A stretch of DNA of 64,000 nt, taken from contig NZ_VVIP01000003.1 of assembly GCF_009650435.1 (NCBI RefSeq), forward strand, positions 11,238-75,237, read 5' to 3'. Both the position numbers and the translations under genes were made by a program. This DNA is from Foetidibacter luteolus (GTDB lineage: Bacteria > Bacteroidota > Bacteroidia > Chitinophagales > Chitinophagaceae). Positions 8,942 through 18,178 of this stretch are shown here, piece after piece. The notes under the pieces are model-generated. The model did no database searches and was not told where the DNA came from. It worked only from the letters and a program-made list of their open reading frames with translations. Position 1 is the first letter of the stretch; each line of letters begins with the position of its first letter.

Positions 8942-9197
8942 AATCCAATATCCTATGAAAAACCTGACCATTATTGGCAAGGTGGATGCCAGAAAAATTC
9001 TATTCTGAGTATCAATTAGTTAAGCTAAATTTTTTCATCGGCTGTTTCATTTTAGGAAAACTCACTCTATTAATGGGATGCAATTTCCTTTAGCTGCCGG
9101 GCCTGGCATTTTAAGGCTATTTATATAATCAAACATTAACTGCCATCAAAAACCGATTACCGTAAATTGCGCATCTTTACAACCTTATGTTCCTTAT

Positions 9198-10241
9198 ATG
9201 ACTTACATAGATTTTACTTCGATTGTTAGAGAGGCGTGGAATGCATACGACAGTACCCGTGAAATAGTGAGAATTGTAGATATCAGTGCCAAGGTATCCA
9301 CCAACTATGTCTTCAGGGTTACTTTCAGCGACAGAAGCTTCATTATTGCCAAGCTGTCTTACTTTGGAAAGTTTGAACATTTTGTGGAAGACCACAGCAT
9401 CATCAACTCCTTATCCAATAACCTGCCCGCGCCGTTTGAAAACTTTATGGCCCGTTCTTTAATGAAGGGCAGCTCTTTATTTGTTTACCGCTTTGAAAAT
9501 GAAATACTGGATGCCTGGGTGGTTTTCTACCGGCCTATAGGCATTAAGAAAAAAATGCCCCGGCGGCTGGATGATGAGCAGATTGTAAAATTCGCTGAGC
9601 AGGTAGCCAGCTTTCACAAAGCCTGTTACCAGATACGCAATACGTTGCCGCCATCATCAAAAACGTTGAAGGTGGATGTGGACCACCTGCTGCGCATACT
9701 GGATACCGATTACGGCAAATATGAATACCGGCTGCATATAGATACCATCAAAAAACATTCAGACCTGTTCCTGGAAAATTCTCAAAAATTAAAAGCTGAA
9801 GAGCTTTATAAAATACCGGTTTTTGTGGATTGGAACATTGGTAACTTCTCTGTGTCGTCTTCTTTTAAACTCTACTCCCGCTGGGATTATGACTGGTTTA
9901 GGGTGGGGCCCAGGGTACTTGATTTTTATTTTTTAAGCCGTGTGGTTTCAGATATTGGCGACAGAACGGTATTCAGTTACTATATTGGCCCGTTGATGGA
10001 AGAACGGTTCCTGCTTTTTTTAAAAGCATACCATGCCGTGTTTCCATTGCAGGAAGATGAAATACGTTTATTGAAAGAAACTTACCGTTTTTTTATACTC
10101 AATTATGTTATAAAAGACGGGCGACATTTTTTTCATGAAATATTTGCCACTCAATTACAGAAAGAAGCATTTGAAATATACCTGCCTTCTATTGAAAAAG
10201 GGTTTGACCCCGATGTGCTATTAAAGGCTTTAAATTTTTAA
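9198..10241 (+). CDS. Phosphotransferase of the APH / choline-kinase fold
   Basis: A 347-residue protein with the layout of aminoglycoside-phosphotransferase-like kinases. There is an N-terminal lobe with a possible ATP lysine (FIIAKLSYFGK), a catalytic loop VDWNIGNF with Asp near residue 211 and Asn, and a metal motif WDYDWFRVGPRVLDF near 229-242. The catalytic loop lacks the usual HGD histidine (VDW instead), which is seen in divergent members. No signal or membrane segment is present. It is followed after 14 bp by a HAD-IIA protein, so the two are probably co-transcribed. The substrate is unknown; a small alcohol or amino alcohol is as likely as an antibiotic. Confidence 0.75.
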   Translation: MTYIDFTSIVREAWNAYDSTREIVRIVDISAKVSTNYVFRVTFSDRSFIIAKLSYFGKFEHFVEDHSIINSLSNNLPAPFENFMARSLMKGSSLFVYRFENEILDAWVVFYRPIGIKKKMPRRLDDEQIVKFAEQVASFHKACYQIRNTLPPSSKTLKVDVDHLLRILDTDYGKYEYRLHIDTIKKHSDLFLENSQKLKAEELYKIPVFVDWNIGNFSVSSSFKLYSRWDYDWFRVGPRVLDFYFLSRVVSDIGDRTVFSYYIGPLMEERFLLFLKAYHAVFPLQEDEIRLLKETYRFFILNYVIKDGRHFFHEIFATQLQKEAFEIYLPSIEKGFDPDVLLKALNF

Positions 10242-10255
10242 CCTGTTTAAACCGC

Positions 10256-11104
10256 ATGATGGAAATCTTATCGTTTTTTGCTGTTGCTGAAAAATACAAA
10301 GCTGTTTTCCTGGATTCGTATGGTGTTATAAAAAATCACAAGGGCCTTATAGAAGGCGCTCAAAACACCATTGACTTTTTAAGAAGCAGGGATATTGCCA
10401 TACGCATTTTAACCAACGATGCAAGCCGCAGCCAGCAGCAACAGGCCGAGAGCTTTTTAAAACTTGGGCTTAAAGGAATAGATACGCATGAAATAGTTAC
10501 GTCCGGTATGATGGCCAAACAGTTTTTGCAGCAAAAAATTCTTGGCGGCCGTATTGCTTACCTGGGCACAGAAAACTCCGCAGAATATATACTGCAATCC
10601 GGCCTGGAGCATGTAGCTATACGCGATGTGCAGTTTGATGCCATTGACGACATAAGCGCTTTTGTTTTCCTGGATGATGAGGGCTTTGACTGGAATACCG
10701 ACATAAACAAAACTGTTAACCTGCTGCGGCGCCGCAACATACCGGTTATTGTAGCCAACTCTGATAAATTATACCCTGTAAGCCGCAACGACGTATCTGT
10801 TGCCACGGGCGGCATAGCCAAACTGGTGGAGAATATGCTTACCAAAAAATTCATTCATTTTGGCAAGCCAGATACACAGATGTTCATGTACGCGTATGAT
10901 GAGCTTAACCTTTCCGGCAGCTTTAGCAAGCAGGAAATACTAATGGTGGGCGATAACCTCAATACAGACATATTAGGGGGCAATAAATTTGGGCTTAAAA
11001 CAACGCTGGTACTATCTGGTAATACCAGCGCTGCCGATGCCGAACTGCAGATAAACGCTTCCGGCATTATACCGGATTATATCTGCGCTTCTATTGTATC
11101 GTAA
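10256..11104 (+). CDS. HAD-superfamily IIA hydrolase (NagD-like)
   Basis: A 282-residue HAD subclass IIA protein. Motif I is FLDSYGVIKNHKG with the nucleophile Asp20. The second acid/base Asp of DxD is replaced by Tyr22, as aromatic residues replace it in some IIA subfamilies. Motif II is ILTNDASRS (usual TNNSS), a C2 cap domain follows, then FGKPDTQMF and motif IV VGDNLNTDILGG. Family members dephosphorylate nucleotides or sugar phosphates. It is coupled to the upstream APH-like kinase, suggesting a kinase/phosphatase pair acting on one metabolite; this is inference. A second ATG directly follows the first. Confidence 0.78.
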   Translation: MMEILSFFAVAEKYKAVFLDSYGVIKNHKGLIEGAQNTIDFLRSRDIAIRILTNDASRSQQQQAESFLKLGLKGIDTHEIVTSGMMAKQFLQQKILGGRIAYLGTENSAEYILQSGLEHVAIRDVQFDAIDDISAFVFLDDEGFDWNTDINKTVNLLRRRNIPVIVANSDKLYPVSRNDVSVATGGIAKLVENMLTKKFIHFGKPDTQMFMYAYDELNLSGSFSKQEILMVGDNLNTDILGGNKFGLKTTLVLSGNTSAADAELQINASGIIPDYICASIVS

Positions 11105-11196
11105 AACGAAGGCGCCGGAAGCTGTGTTTAGCTGTTCCGGCGTCCGTTGTTCAAATGGAACCAATCAATGGGGGATATGTAGTGGGGGTATATACG

Positions 11197-12429
11197 TTAA
11201 TTACTTGACACGGCGCTTAATTCAACTTTTTCGGTTGCAGTATCTTTTTTAAGGCTGCTTTTTTCATAATTATCCATTACCAGCGCCGCGGCGCCAATCA
11301 TTTCCGCGTGGTAACCCAGGGATGATATTTCAATCTCCGTATTAGCGGCCAATTTAGGAATGCAATGTTCATTCAACGCCTGCTGTATGGGCGCCTGCCA
11401 TATTTTTCCGGCCGATGAGCCGCGGCCGCTAAGTATAATAATCTGCGGGTTAAGCAGGTGTATTAAAATGGCCACACCGCGGCCAATGTTATAACCGGCT
11501 TCAGAGAGTAGTTCTATTGCAAACTTATCGCCCTTTCCGGCTGCCGCCACAATTGCATCGCAAGCTTGTTCCACATGGTCGGCGGGTAAGTCATCCACCA
11601 GCGAAACCTTGCCGGCCTTAAGGCCCTCAATGGCTTTTTGAACCACCACCTGCAAAGAAGCTTCGGTTTCAAGACAGCCGCTTTTGCCGCAACTGCACAG
11701 TTTATTGTTATTAAAAAGAGGAATGTGGCTAAGTTCTCCGGCAAAGCCGTTTTGACCCCTGAAAAGTTCTCCGTTTAGCACAAGCCCCAGGCCCACCCCC
11801 CAGCTTGCGTTAATAACCATGGCATTTTTCTTCTTACGGGCGGCGCCAAACTTAAGTTCGGCCAGGGCAATAAGGCTGCTGTCGTTATCAATAAAAACAG
11901 GCAGTTTAATTTTTTCGCTTATGTATTCATTAATGCTTTTACCGCCGGCGTCTAAAAAAGTGTGGTTAATGCCCTTGGTGGCATCTACAAAACCGGGCAT
12001 GCCAATACCAATGCCTGCAATTTTACTTCTGTCAATGCCGGATGTTGTAATAAGTTCCGCTATTTTTTCGGCTACAACAGGCAGGGCCTTAGGGTTATTA
12101 GCCAGTGGAAGTTCCATTTTTTCAATGCCCGTAAGATATCGGTTCTGCATGTCCATAATAGCAATGCGGGTAATCAGTTGGTCCATTGCTACTGCTACCA
12201 CGTACACCACATCCGGCTTAATGGAATACATGATTGGTCTGCGGCCACCTGTGGAAGCCGCGTACCCGGTTTCTGTTACAAAACCATTGTCAATCAGCTC
12301 GTTCAGCATTTTAGTGGTAAGGGGCAGGCTTTTTCCAATTTTATCGCTCAAATCAGCACATGAAAGCATTTTTGAGAAATACAATTGCTTCATAATTTTT
12401 CTCCGGTACAATAAACTCTTTTCTCCCAT
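11197..12429 (-). CDS. ROK family transcriptional regulator / sugar kinase
   Basis: A 410-residue NagC/Mlc-type ROK protein. Residues 10-75 form a winged helix (SCADLSDKIGKSLPLTTKML, GGRRPIMYSI). The kinase-like part has GIGIGMPGFVD, the FIDNDSSLIALAE segment, GELSHIPL, and the zinc site CSCGKSGCLE near residue 243-252, with the final ATP-site region IIILSGRGSS. The usual ExGH zinc motif reads ELSH. ROK repressors sense sugars or sugar phosphates. It is divergent from an exported Gfo/Idh/MocA oxidoreductase, a plausible target. The first ATG is 12429; an in-frame TTG lies two codons earlier. Confidence 0.85.
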   Translation of the reverse strand: MGEKSLLYRRKIMKQLYFSKMLSCADLSDKIGKSLPLTTKMLNELIDNGFVTETGYAASTGGRRPIMYSIKPDVVYVVAVAMDQLITRIAIMDMQNRYLTGIEKMELPLANNPKALPVVAEKIAELITTSGIDRSKIAGIGIGMPGFVDATKGINHTFLDAGGKSINEYISEKIKLPVFIDNDSSLIALAELKFGAARKKKNAMVINASWGVGLGLVLNGELFRGQNGFAGELSHIPLFNNNKLCSCGKSGCLETEASLQVVVQKAIEGLKAGKVSLVDDLPADHVEQACDAIVAAAGKGDKFAIELLSEAGYNIGRGVAILIHLLNPQIIILSGRGSSAGKIWQAPIQQALNEHCIPKLAANTEIEISSLGYHAEMIGAAALVMDNYEKSSLKKDTATEKVELSAVSSN

Positions 12430-12680
12430 GTGCAACGGTTGGTTTTCTAAACTGCGGTTAAGATACTAAAACTTATTAAATTTTTTATAAAAGTTTTAAT
12501 GTATTTTTAAAAGTTATCTTCTTTATTTCAATTTTTCCATTTATTCGTGCAAATAACTTCAATAACCGGATAGCTTAAGATTATTAAATTAATTTTTCGG
12601 TTAAACGGTGTATTTAAGAAGTAGTTACCCGGAACGGAAATAAAACAGGTTACAGGTAATTGAGAATCTTTTGCAAGGTT

Positions 12681-12788
12681 AGGGCGCCTCCCCAAGCTGC
12701 GCAAGGGGCCGGGCTTTCCGTTACTACTCCGCCACAGGGCCATTGCACAAAGCCTTCAGCGGGGTATCCACTGCAATCCCTGGCGCGG
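12681..12788 (+). repeat. Family A structured repeat, copy A3 (diverged)
   Basis: It begins AGGGCGCCTCCCCAAGCTGC and ends CTGCAATCCCTGGCGCGG. The stem pair is CTCCGC/GCGGGG. It lies in the divergent promoter region between the ROK gene and the oxidoreductase, the only A copy between divergent genes. The remaining gap shows no clear operator. Confidence 0.75.
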
Positions 12789-12963
12789 TAGTTACACAGC
12801 AAAATTATTTATTAGCCACCTGTTGTGTAAACGGCAAAAGCCTTTACAAACCCATTGGGGAAAACTTTGTGTTATCCCTCATAACAGCTTGTATCATACA
12901 TTGCATACCGTACATTTCACATATTCCCTATATTCACACCAGTTAACCATCACCTTTTGCTGT

Positions 12964-14277
12964 ATGAACAGACGCTCATTTATCAAAAACACCACGCTGG
13001 CATCCGCAGGTATCACCATCCTCAATTTTCCTGTATTTGGTAAAAATGCCCCATCCAATAAGGTTGTGGTAGCTGTTATGGGTGTTAACAGCCGTGGCGC
13101 CTACCTGGCCAAATGTTTTTCTGAGTTGGCCAATGTAGAAGTGGCCTATATATGCGATGTTGAAGAAAAAGCCATCGCCAACGGTTTGGAAGCCTTAAAA
13201 AATGCCCCACGCAAACCAACATTGGTAAAAGATATAAGGGAACTGGTAAACAAAAAAGATTTTGACGCCCTTGTTATTGCGGCGCCGGACCACTGGCATG
13301 CACCCGCGGCCATACTGGGCATCACCCATGGCAAACATGTATATGTGGAAAAGCCATGCGGACAAAACCCATACGAAGGCGAACTGCTGGCAGAAGCCAT
13401 GGTAAAACATAAAAAGCTGGTGCAAATGGGTAATCAGCGCCGCTCATTCCCCACACTTATACAGGCAGTAAAAGAAGTGCGGGAAGGTATTATTGGTAAC
13501 CCATATTTTGCCAAGGGCTGGTATGCCAATAACCGTAAAAGCATTGGCACAGGCAACAAAATAACGGTACCGCCAACATTGGATTTTGAGCTTTGGCAGG
13601 GCCCTGCGCCGCGACGGGATTATAAAGACAACCTGGTGCACTACAACTGGCATTGGTTCTGGCACTGGGGCACCGGCGAAGCATGCAACAACGGTACACA
13701 TGAAATAGACTGCTGCCGTTGGTTTTTAGATGCGGAATTTCCCACAAAAGTTACTTCTGGCGGTGGCCGTTATGCTTTTAAAGACGATTGGGAAACACCA
13801 GATACACAGGTAGCTACGTTTGAATTTGGCCCCGGTAAATCAATAGCCTGGGAAAGCCGTAGCTGCAACGTGTTCCCGGTAGAAGGCGCCGGCAGGGGCT
13901 TTATAATTTATGGCGACAAAGGCACACTTGTAAATGATGGCGGCGGGGATTATAAAGTGTACGACTATGCCAATAAGCTGGTAAAAGAAATAAAGAGCGA
14001 TGTAAAAGCCGATCCCAATAACCCTGTAAGCGCCAGCGGAAATCTTGACCTTTACCATTTCAACAATTTTGTAAACAGCATACGCGGCCAGGAGCAGTTA
14101 ACTGCCCCCGTAACAGAAGCCCATAAAAGCGTGCTGCTTTGCCACCTGGCAAACATAGCCCAACGCACCGGGCAAACACTGCATTGCAATGCTGCCAATG
14201 GCCATATACTTAACAGTAAAGAGGCGGCTGCTTTATGGAAACGTGAATATGAAAGTGGCTGGGCGCCAAAAGTGTAA
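12964..14277 (+). CDS. Exported Gfo/Idh/MocA family oxidoreductase
   Basis: A 437-residue NAD(P)-dependent sugar oxidoreductase. The N-terminus MNRRSFIKNTTLASAG is a Tat-type signal (RRSFIK), common in this Bacteroidota subfamily. The Rossmann part has VVVAVMGVNSRGAYLA and CDVEEKA, then APDHWHAP and the family motif VEKPCGQNP near residue 127. The C-terminal half contains NGTHEIDCCRWFLDA, with the His in the active-site helix. Members act on sugar alcohols, glycosides or cyclitols. It faces a ROK regulator across a repeat-filled divergent region. The open frame runs 47 codons further upstream, but those have no homology-like features. Confidence 0.85.
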   Translation: MNRRSFIKNTTLASAGITILNFPVFGKNAPSNKVVVAVMGVNSRGAYLAKCFSELANVEVAYICDVEEKAIANGLEALKNAPRKPTLVKDIRELVNKKDFDALVIAAPDHWHAPAAILGITHGKHVYVEKPCGQNPYEGELLAEAMVKHKKLVQMGNQRRSFPTLIQAVKEVREGIIGNPYFAKGWYANNRKSIGTGNKITVPPTLDFELWQGPAPRRDYKDNLVHYNWHWFWHWGTGEACNNGTHEIDCCRWFLDAEFPTKVTSGGGRYAFKDDWETPDTQVATFEFGPGKSIAWESRSCNVFPVEGAGRGFIIYGDKGTLVNDGGGDYKVYDYANKLVKEIKSDVKADPNNPVSASGNLDLYHFNNFVNSIRGQEQLTAPVTEAHKSVLLCHLANIAQRTGQTLHCNAANGHILNSKEAAALWKREYESGWAPKV

Positions 14278-14325
14278 ACACCTTGCAAAGAAGCTGCCTG
14301 CAATATATGCGGCAGGAACCACTAT

Positions 14326-14510
14326 CGGGTGAGGGATTGAAGCGGTTACCCCGCTGAAGACCCCCTCCAACTCCCCCTAAAGGTGGAGGGACAGCGCTGC
14401 CTTGTGGCGGAGTAATAGCACAACCGAGAAAAAGCAACTAAATGTTGCTTTGACGAAGGTTGCGAACGCAGTTCTGCCCGACCCCTTGCGATAGCTTGGG
14501 GGCACCCTCT
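14326..14510 (-). repeat. Family A structured repeat, copy A4 (module plus extra hairpin)
   Basis: On the minus strand it reads from GAGGGTGCCCCCAAGC to CAATCCCTCACCCG, with stem CTCCGC/GCGGGG. It carries the 57-nt hairpin module at 14419-14475. Its variable loop has been replaced by a separate CCCTCCA/TGGAGGG hairpin at 14363-14390. It sits between convergent genes. Confidence 0.85.
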
Positions 14511-14562
14511 GAGATTCTCACATTACGGAAAACCATACCTGTTAACTTTTCGGACGGATATA

Positions 14563-15039
14563 TCATTTCTTTTTAATCTTACTGTTTAGCAAGCCCCTTA
14601 ACTCATGCCGGTATTCATCGCTCATATTATCCTTAGGCACCAAAAAGAATGATTTTGTAGAAAAATACAGGTGAAAAAAGTTAGGGCTTTCAAAAAAGTT
14701 GGTAAACTGTTTCCAGTTCCAGTCAACATAGCTGTGAGACCCTTCCAGCCTTACATCGCTATCGTTAAAATAAATAATAAAACTTTCTTTAAAAGTAAGG
14801 TGCCGGTTATACACCGCATTGGGTAAAACATACCAGAATGCTGCCATAATAAGCAGCCACAGGCAGGAGCCCAGCAAAAAAGGTTCCGGCCTTATTTTTT
14901 TGATGCCGTACAATATTGCCGAACCTATGGCAAATACATTAATGATAATAATTAATGCACGTATTTCGGGCCGCGTTATAAAATGATAGCGCAGGCCTTG
15001 TATTACCTGTTTTTTATTGTATGAAAAGCTATGCTGCAT
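14563..15039 (-). CDS. YcxB-like two-helix membrane protein
   Basis: A 158-residue protein with two membrane segments near residues 28-45 (ALIIIINVFAIGSAILYG) and 52-72 (FLLGSCLWLLIMAAFWYVL). A soluble C-terminal domain follows (ESFIIYFNDSDVRLEGSHS, VDWNWKQFTNFFES, YFSTKSFFLVPKDNM). This is the arrangement of YcxB-like proteins, whose function is unknown. It is a single gene convergent with the oxidoreductase. Confidence 0.65.
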   Translation of the reverse strand: MQHSFSYNKKQVIQGLRYHFITRPEIRALIIIINVFAIGSAILYGIKKIRPEPFLLGSCLWLLIMAAFWYVLPNAVYNRHLTFKESFIIYFNDSDVRLEGSHSYVDWNWKQFTNFFESPNFFHLYFSTKSFFLVPKDNMSDEYRHELRGLLNSKIKKK

Positions 15040-15125
15040 GTTTAAAAGTATGCAAGGTTAAGTGAATTTTTTTGTCTGCAAACGGTGTTTCACAGAAAAA
15101 TAAAAGGCATCAAAAAGAAGGCACT

Positions 15126-15545
15126 TTATTGTTTGGTGAAGGTGATATTTCCCGCAACAGAAATACCGTTAAAATCCTGTTCGCCTTTTACAACAAGGTT
15201 TGTACCGTTAAAACTTTCAATAGCAAGGTCTTCTCCATCAAGGTTAAAAGTGTTTCCGCTAAGGCTCCAGGTACCGGATGATGTGGTAACAGGGCTGCAT
15301 TGTACACCGGCATCAGTCAGCGTGTAGGTATCATCGGGTTTTAACTGGTAAACATCATCCCGCTGGCAGGCAGGCAGGCTATCTATCACCTCCAGCGGTG
15401 GGGTGAAAAGTGTGAGTTTTACAGATGTGATTTTATACGAGCCTACCAGGTTTTCTTTTGTAATTGCGTTGGATGGCTTGTCGGAATCTTTGTTGCATGC
15501 TGCGCATGCTGCAGTAATCGTAAGGAGGATGTATAGCTTTTTCAT
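15126..15545 (-). CDS. Lipoprotein with lipocalin-like domain
   Basis: A 139-residue lipoprotein. The signal MKKLYILLTITAACAACNKD offers two lipobox cysteines (14 and 17), of which CAAC is the better placed. The mature part has the short beta pattern of Bacteroidota lipocalin-like domains (VGSYKITSVKL, DDTYTLTDAG, SGTWSLSGNTFNLDG). The frame is open nine codons further upstream to a non-canonical start, but the ATG at 15545 starts the signal peptide. Function is unknown. It is divergent from the molybdopterin enzyme at 15644. Confidence 0.7.
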   Translation of the reverse strand: MKKLYILLTITAACAACNKDSDKPSNAITKENLVGSYKITSVKLTLFTPPLEVIDSLPACQRDDVYQLKPDDTYTLTDAGVQCSPVTTSSGTWSLSGNTFNLDGEDLAIESFNGTNLVVKGEQDFNGISVAGNITFTKQ

Positions 15546-15643
15546 CAGGCAATTTTGTGCTTTAAAGTACACAAAAAATTAAAAAGCATACCGGTAAAAT
15601 TGCCTTGCACCGCTAACTTTATGTATCACAACCGCTTTTGCAA

Positions 15644-17869
15644 ATGCAAACAACCTTTACAGGAAAACCTGTTAACCGTGTGGATGGCCCGGTTAAAGTT
15701 ACCGGCCGGGCGCAGTACGCGGCTGAGTTCAGCACCGGCCAAACATTGCATGGGGTAATTATATCCAGCACTGTAGCCAGGGGCAGGATTACCGGTATTG
15801 ATGAATCAGCGGCTATGCAGGTAAAAGGCGTAGTAACAATTTTTTCGCATAAAAATATTCCCACGCTTGCATGGCTCAACTTTAGCTACTGGGATCTTGC
15901 GGCCCCGCCGGGCAAACATTTCCGCTACTTTCAAACAGATGAAATTTATTTCAGCCAGCAGCCTGTGGCTATTGTAATTGCCGAAACTTTTGAGATAGCC
16001 AGGCATGCCGCGGCATTAGTACATATTACTTACGAAACGTTGCCTGCGGAAACGGATGTATATGCCAGCCTGCATAAAGCAAGAAAGCCAAAAGGCAGCA
16101 GGATTGGTATTAAAAAACCCAAAAGCCGCGGCAATTTCAGTAAAGCATTTGCTGCCTCGGCGGTTACAGTAAAGGCTGAATACCGGCACGGTGCGGAGCA
16201 CCATAACCCCATGGAAACAATGGCCAGTACGGTTATTTACCAGGATGGTGGCAAGCTGGTTATTTACGATAAAACACAGGGCGTTTTCAACAGCCAGCAG
16301 TACATACGTGGCATATTCAACTTAAAATTTAAAAATATAAAGGTGGTATCGCCTTATGTGGGTGGCGCATTTGGCGTAGCGCTAAGGCCGCAATACCAGC
16401 TTTTTGCCGCTGTGCTGGCAGCGTTGCAGTTAAAGCGTTCCGTTAAAATAAGCCTTACCCGCCAGCAAATGTTTTCTTTGGGCCATCGCCCGGCAATTGT
16501 ACAGCAACTGGCATTAGGCGCTTCGGCTGATGGGTTACTGCAGGCTATTAGCCATACAGCCATACAGGAAACTTCAAGATTTGAAGATTATGTGCAAGCC
16601 GTTGTTAACTGGAGTGGCATGCTGTACAATTGCGCCCATGTACAGATGGACTATAAACTGGTTCCGCTGGATATTAATTCCCCGGCCGATATGCGGGCAC
16701 CGGGTGCGGCTTCCGGCGTATTTGCGCTGGAGTGTGCCATGGATGAGCTGGCATACCAGTTAAGCATAGACCCACTGCAACTGCGCCTTATAAACTATGC
16801 AGAAAAAGATGGGGTTAGTGGCAAAGCCTACAGCAGCAAGGCGTTAAAGGCATGTTACCTGCAAGGCGCAGACAAGTTTGGCTGGCAACAGCGCAACCCG
16901 CTGCCACGCTCTGTTAAAAAAGGCAATAAGCTGGTGGGCATGGGCATGGCAACCGGTATATGGGATGCGTTGAGCATTCCCGTTCGTGCAAAAGCGGTGC
17001 TTAATGCGCAGGGCAAACTTACAGTTACCAGTGCCACAGCCGACATAGGAACAGGAACTTACACCATTATGTCGCAAATAGCGGCCGAAACCCTGGGGCT
17101 GCCATTAGATGATGTTACTTTTCAATTAGGTGATACTGATTTTCCGCTGGCATTTGTGCAGGGTGGTTCTTATACCGCGGCTTCCGTTGGCGCCGCTGTA
17201 CAGAAGGTATGCCTGGAAATTAAGCAGGATGTATTTAAGCTGGCAAAGCGTATTAAAAATTCCCCGTTTAAGCAATGCAGCTTAAACGATGTTGTTTTCA
17301 GCGATGGATACATACAACTTGCCGGTAACAGGTCAACATCGCTTTCCCTGGCATCTGTTATGCAGCAAAGCAAAACAGACCGGTTAAAAAATACCGCCAC
17401 CGCTTTGCCGAATGCATTGCAGCAAATGCGTTATGCGCTTAATACGCATTCGGCCGTTTTTGTTGAGGTGGAAGTGGATGAAGATTTTGGTACCATTAAA
17501 GTAACCAGGGTGGTTAGCGCGGTGGCAGCAGGCCGCATACTAAACCCAAAAACCGCACGCAGCCAGGTTATGGGTGGTGTTGTATGGGGCATTTCAATGG
17601 CCTTGCAGGAGGAGTCTGTTACCGACCATCATTATGGCCGTTACATCAACCACAGTTTTGCAGAGTACCACATACCGGTTAATGCAGACATCAGCAATAT
17701 CGAGATAATTTTTGTAGAAGAGCAGGATGATATTGTAAACCCGCTTGGTGTAAAAGGCGTTGGAGAAATAGGTGTTGTTGGTGTTGCCGCCGCGGTGGTT
17801 AATGCCATTTACCATGCTACGGGCAAGCGCATCAGGCAACTTCCGGTAACATTAGATAAGTTGTTGTAA
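15644..17869 (+). CDS. Molybdopterin-binding subunit of a xanthine dehydrogenase/aldehyde oxidase-type enzyme
   Basis: A 741-residue Mo-cofactor subunit of the xanthine oxidase family, class with separate subunits (YagR/CutL-like). The start GKPVNRVDGPVKVTGRAQY is typical. VGGAFGVALRPQ, DMRAPGAASGVFA and ADIGTGTYT are cofactor-binding loops, and the catalytic glutamate is in KGVGEIGVVG near residue 708. No Tat signal is present. The partner genes for the 2Fe-2S and FAD subunits are absent: the upstream neighbour is a divergent lipoprotein and the downstream one a histidine kinase. The ATG at 15644 fits the family N-terminus; a TTG two codons earlier is less likely. Confidence 0.88.
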   Translation: MQTTFTGKPVNRVDGPVKVTGRAQYAAEFSTGQTLHGVIISSTVARGRITGIDESAAMQVKGVVTIFSHKNIPTLAWLNFSYWDLAAPPGKHFRYFQTDEIYFSQQPVAIVIAETFEIARHAAALVHITYETLPAETDVYASLHKARKPKGSRIGIKKPKSRGNFSKAFAASAVTVKAEYRHGAEHHNPMETMASTVIYQDGGKLVIYDKTQGVFNSQQYIRGIFNLKFKNIKVVSPYVGGAFGVALRPQYQLFAAVLAALQLKRSVKISLTRQQMFSLGHRPAIVQQLALGASADGLLQAISHTAIQETSRFEDYVQAVVNWSGMLYNCAHVQMDYKLVPLDINSPADMRAPGAASGVFALECAMDELAYQLSIDPLQLRLINYAEKDGVSGKAYSSKALKACYLQGADKFGWQQRNPLPRSVKKGNKLVGMGMATGIWDALSIPVRAKAVLNAQGKLTVTSATADIGTGTYTIMSQIAAETLGLPLDDVTFQLGDTDFPLAFVQGGSYTAASVGAAVQKVCLEIKQDVFKLAKRIKNSPFKQCSLNDVVFSDGYIQLAGNRSTSLSLASVMQQSKTDRLKNTATALPNALQQMRYALNTHSAVFVEVEVDEDFGTIKVTRVVSAVAAGRILNPKTARSQVMGGVVWGISMALQEESVTDHHYGRYINHSFAEYHIPVNADISNIEIIFVEEQDDIVNPLGVKGVGEIGVVGVAAAVVNAIYHATGKRIRQLPVTLDKLL

Positions 17870-17940
17870 GACATCCACAGCATACATACCACATCTAACA
17901 TAAACAAATACTTTGTACTTTACCCTTCGTACTTGTTTTA

Positions 17941-18048
17941 GGGGGTGCCCCCAAGCTATCGCAAGGGGTCGGGCTTTCCGCTATTACTCCGCCACAGGCC
18001 CGGGCCGCGAAGGCTTCAGCGGGGTAGCCGCTTCAATCCCTCACCCGA
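17941..18048 (+). repeat. Family A structured repeat, copy A5
   Basis: A canonical copy from GGGGGTGCCCCCAAGC to CTTCAATCCCTCACCCGA. The stem pair is CTCCGC at 17987-17992 with GCGGGG at 18019-18024. It creates a false N-terminal extension (MPPSYRKGSGF...) on the kinase downstream. Confidence 0.9.
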
Positions 18049-18178
18049 CGGCGTAACGGGTTGCCAAATTTGCATGCAGTTAGCGGTGGTAACTTTACAA
18101 TTCACTAATGCCGGCCTGCTTCAAAGCTTGCAGGTTTTACTTAAATTTGTACAGCCCCCAAGTAAATCAGAGACTCTA

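Noticed and set aside
8955..9008. A 17-codon open frame beginning MKNLTIIGKV
   Set aside because: It is too short, lies after a terminator and has no supporting context.
17945..18178. Long N-terminal extension of the histidine kinase (MPPSYRKGSGF...) and similar open frames at 8483, 37951, 40500 and 62694
   Set aside because: These are translations of family A repeats. The same peptide words appear wherever the element lies, on either strand, and the kinase has a proper signal peptide at the ATG 18179.
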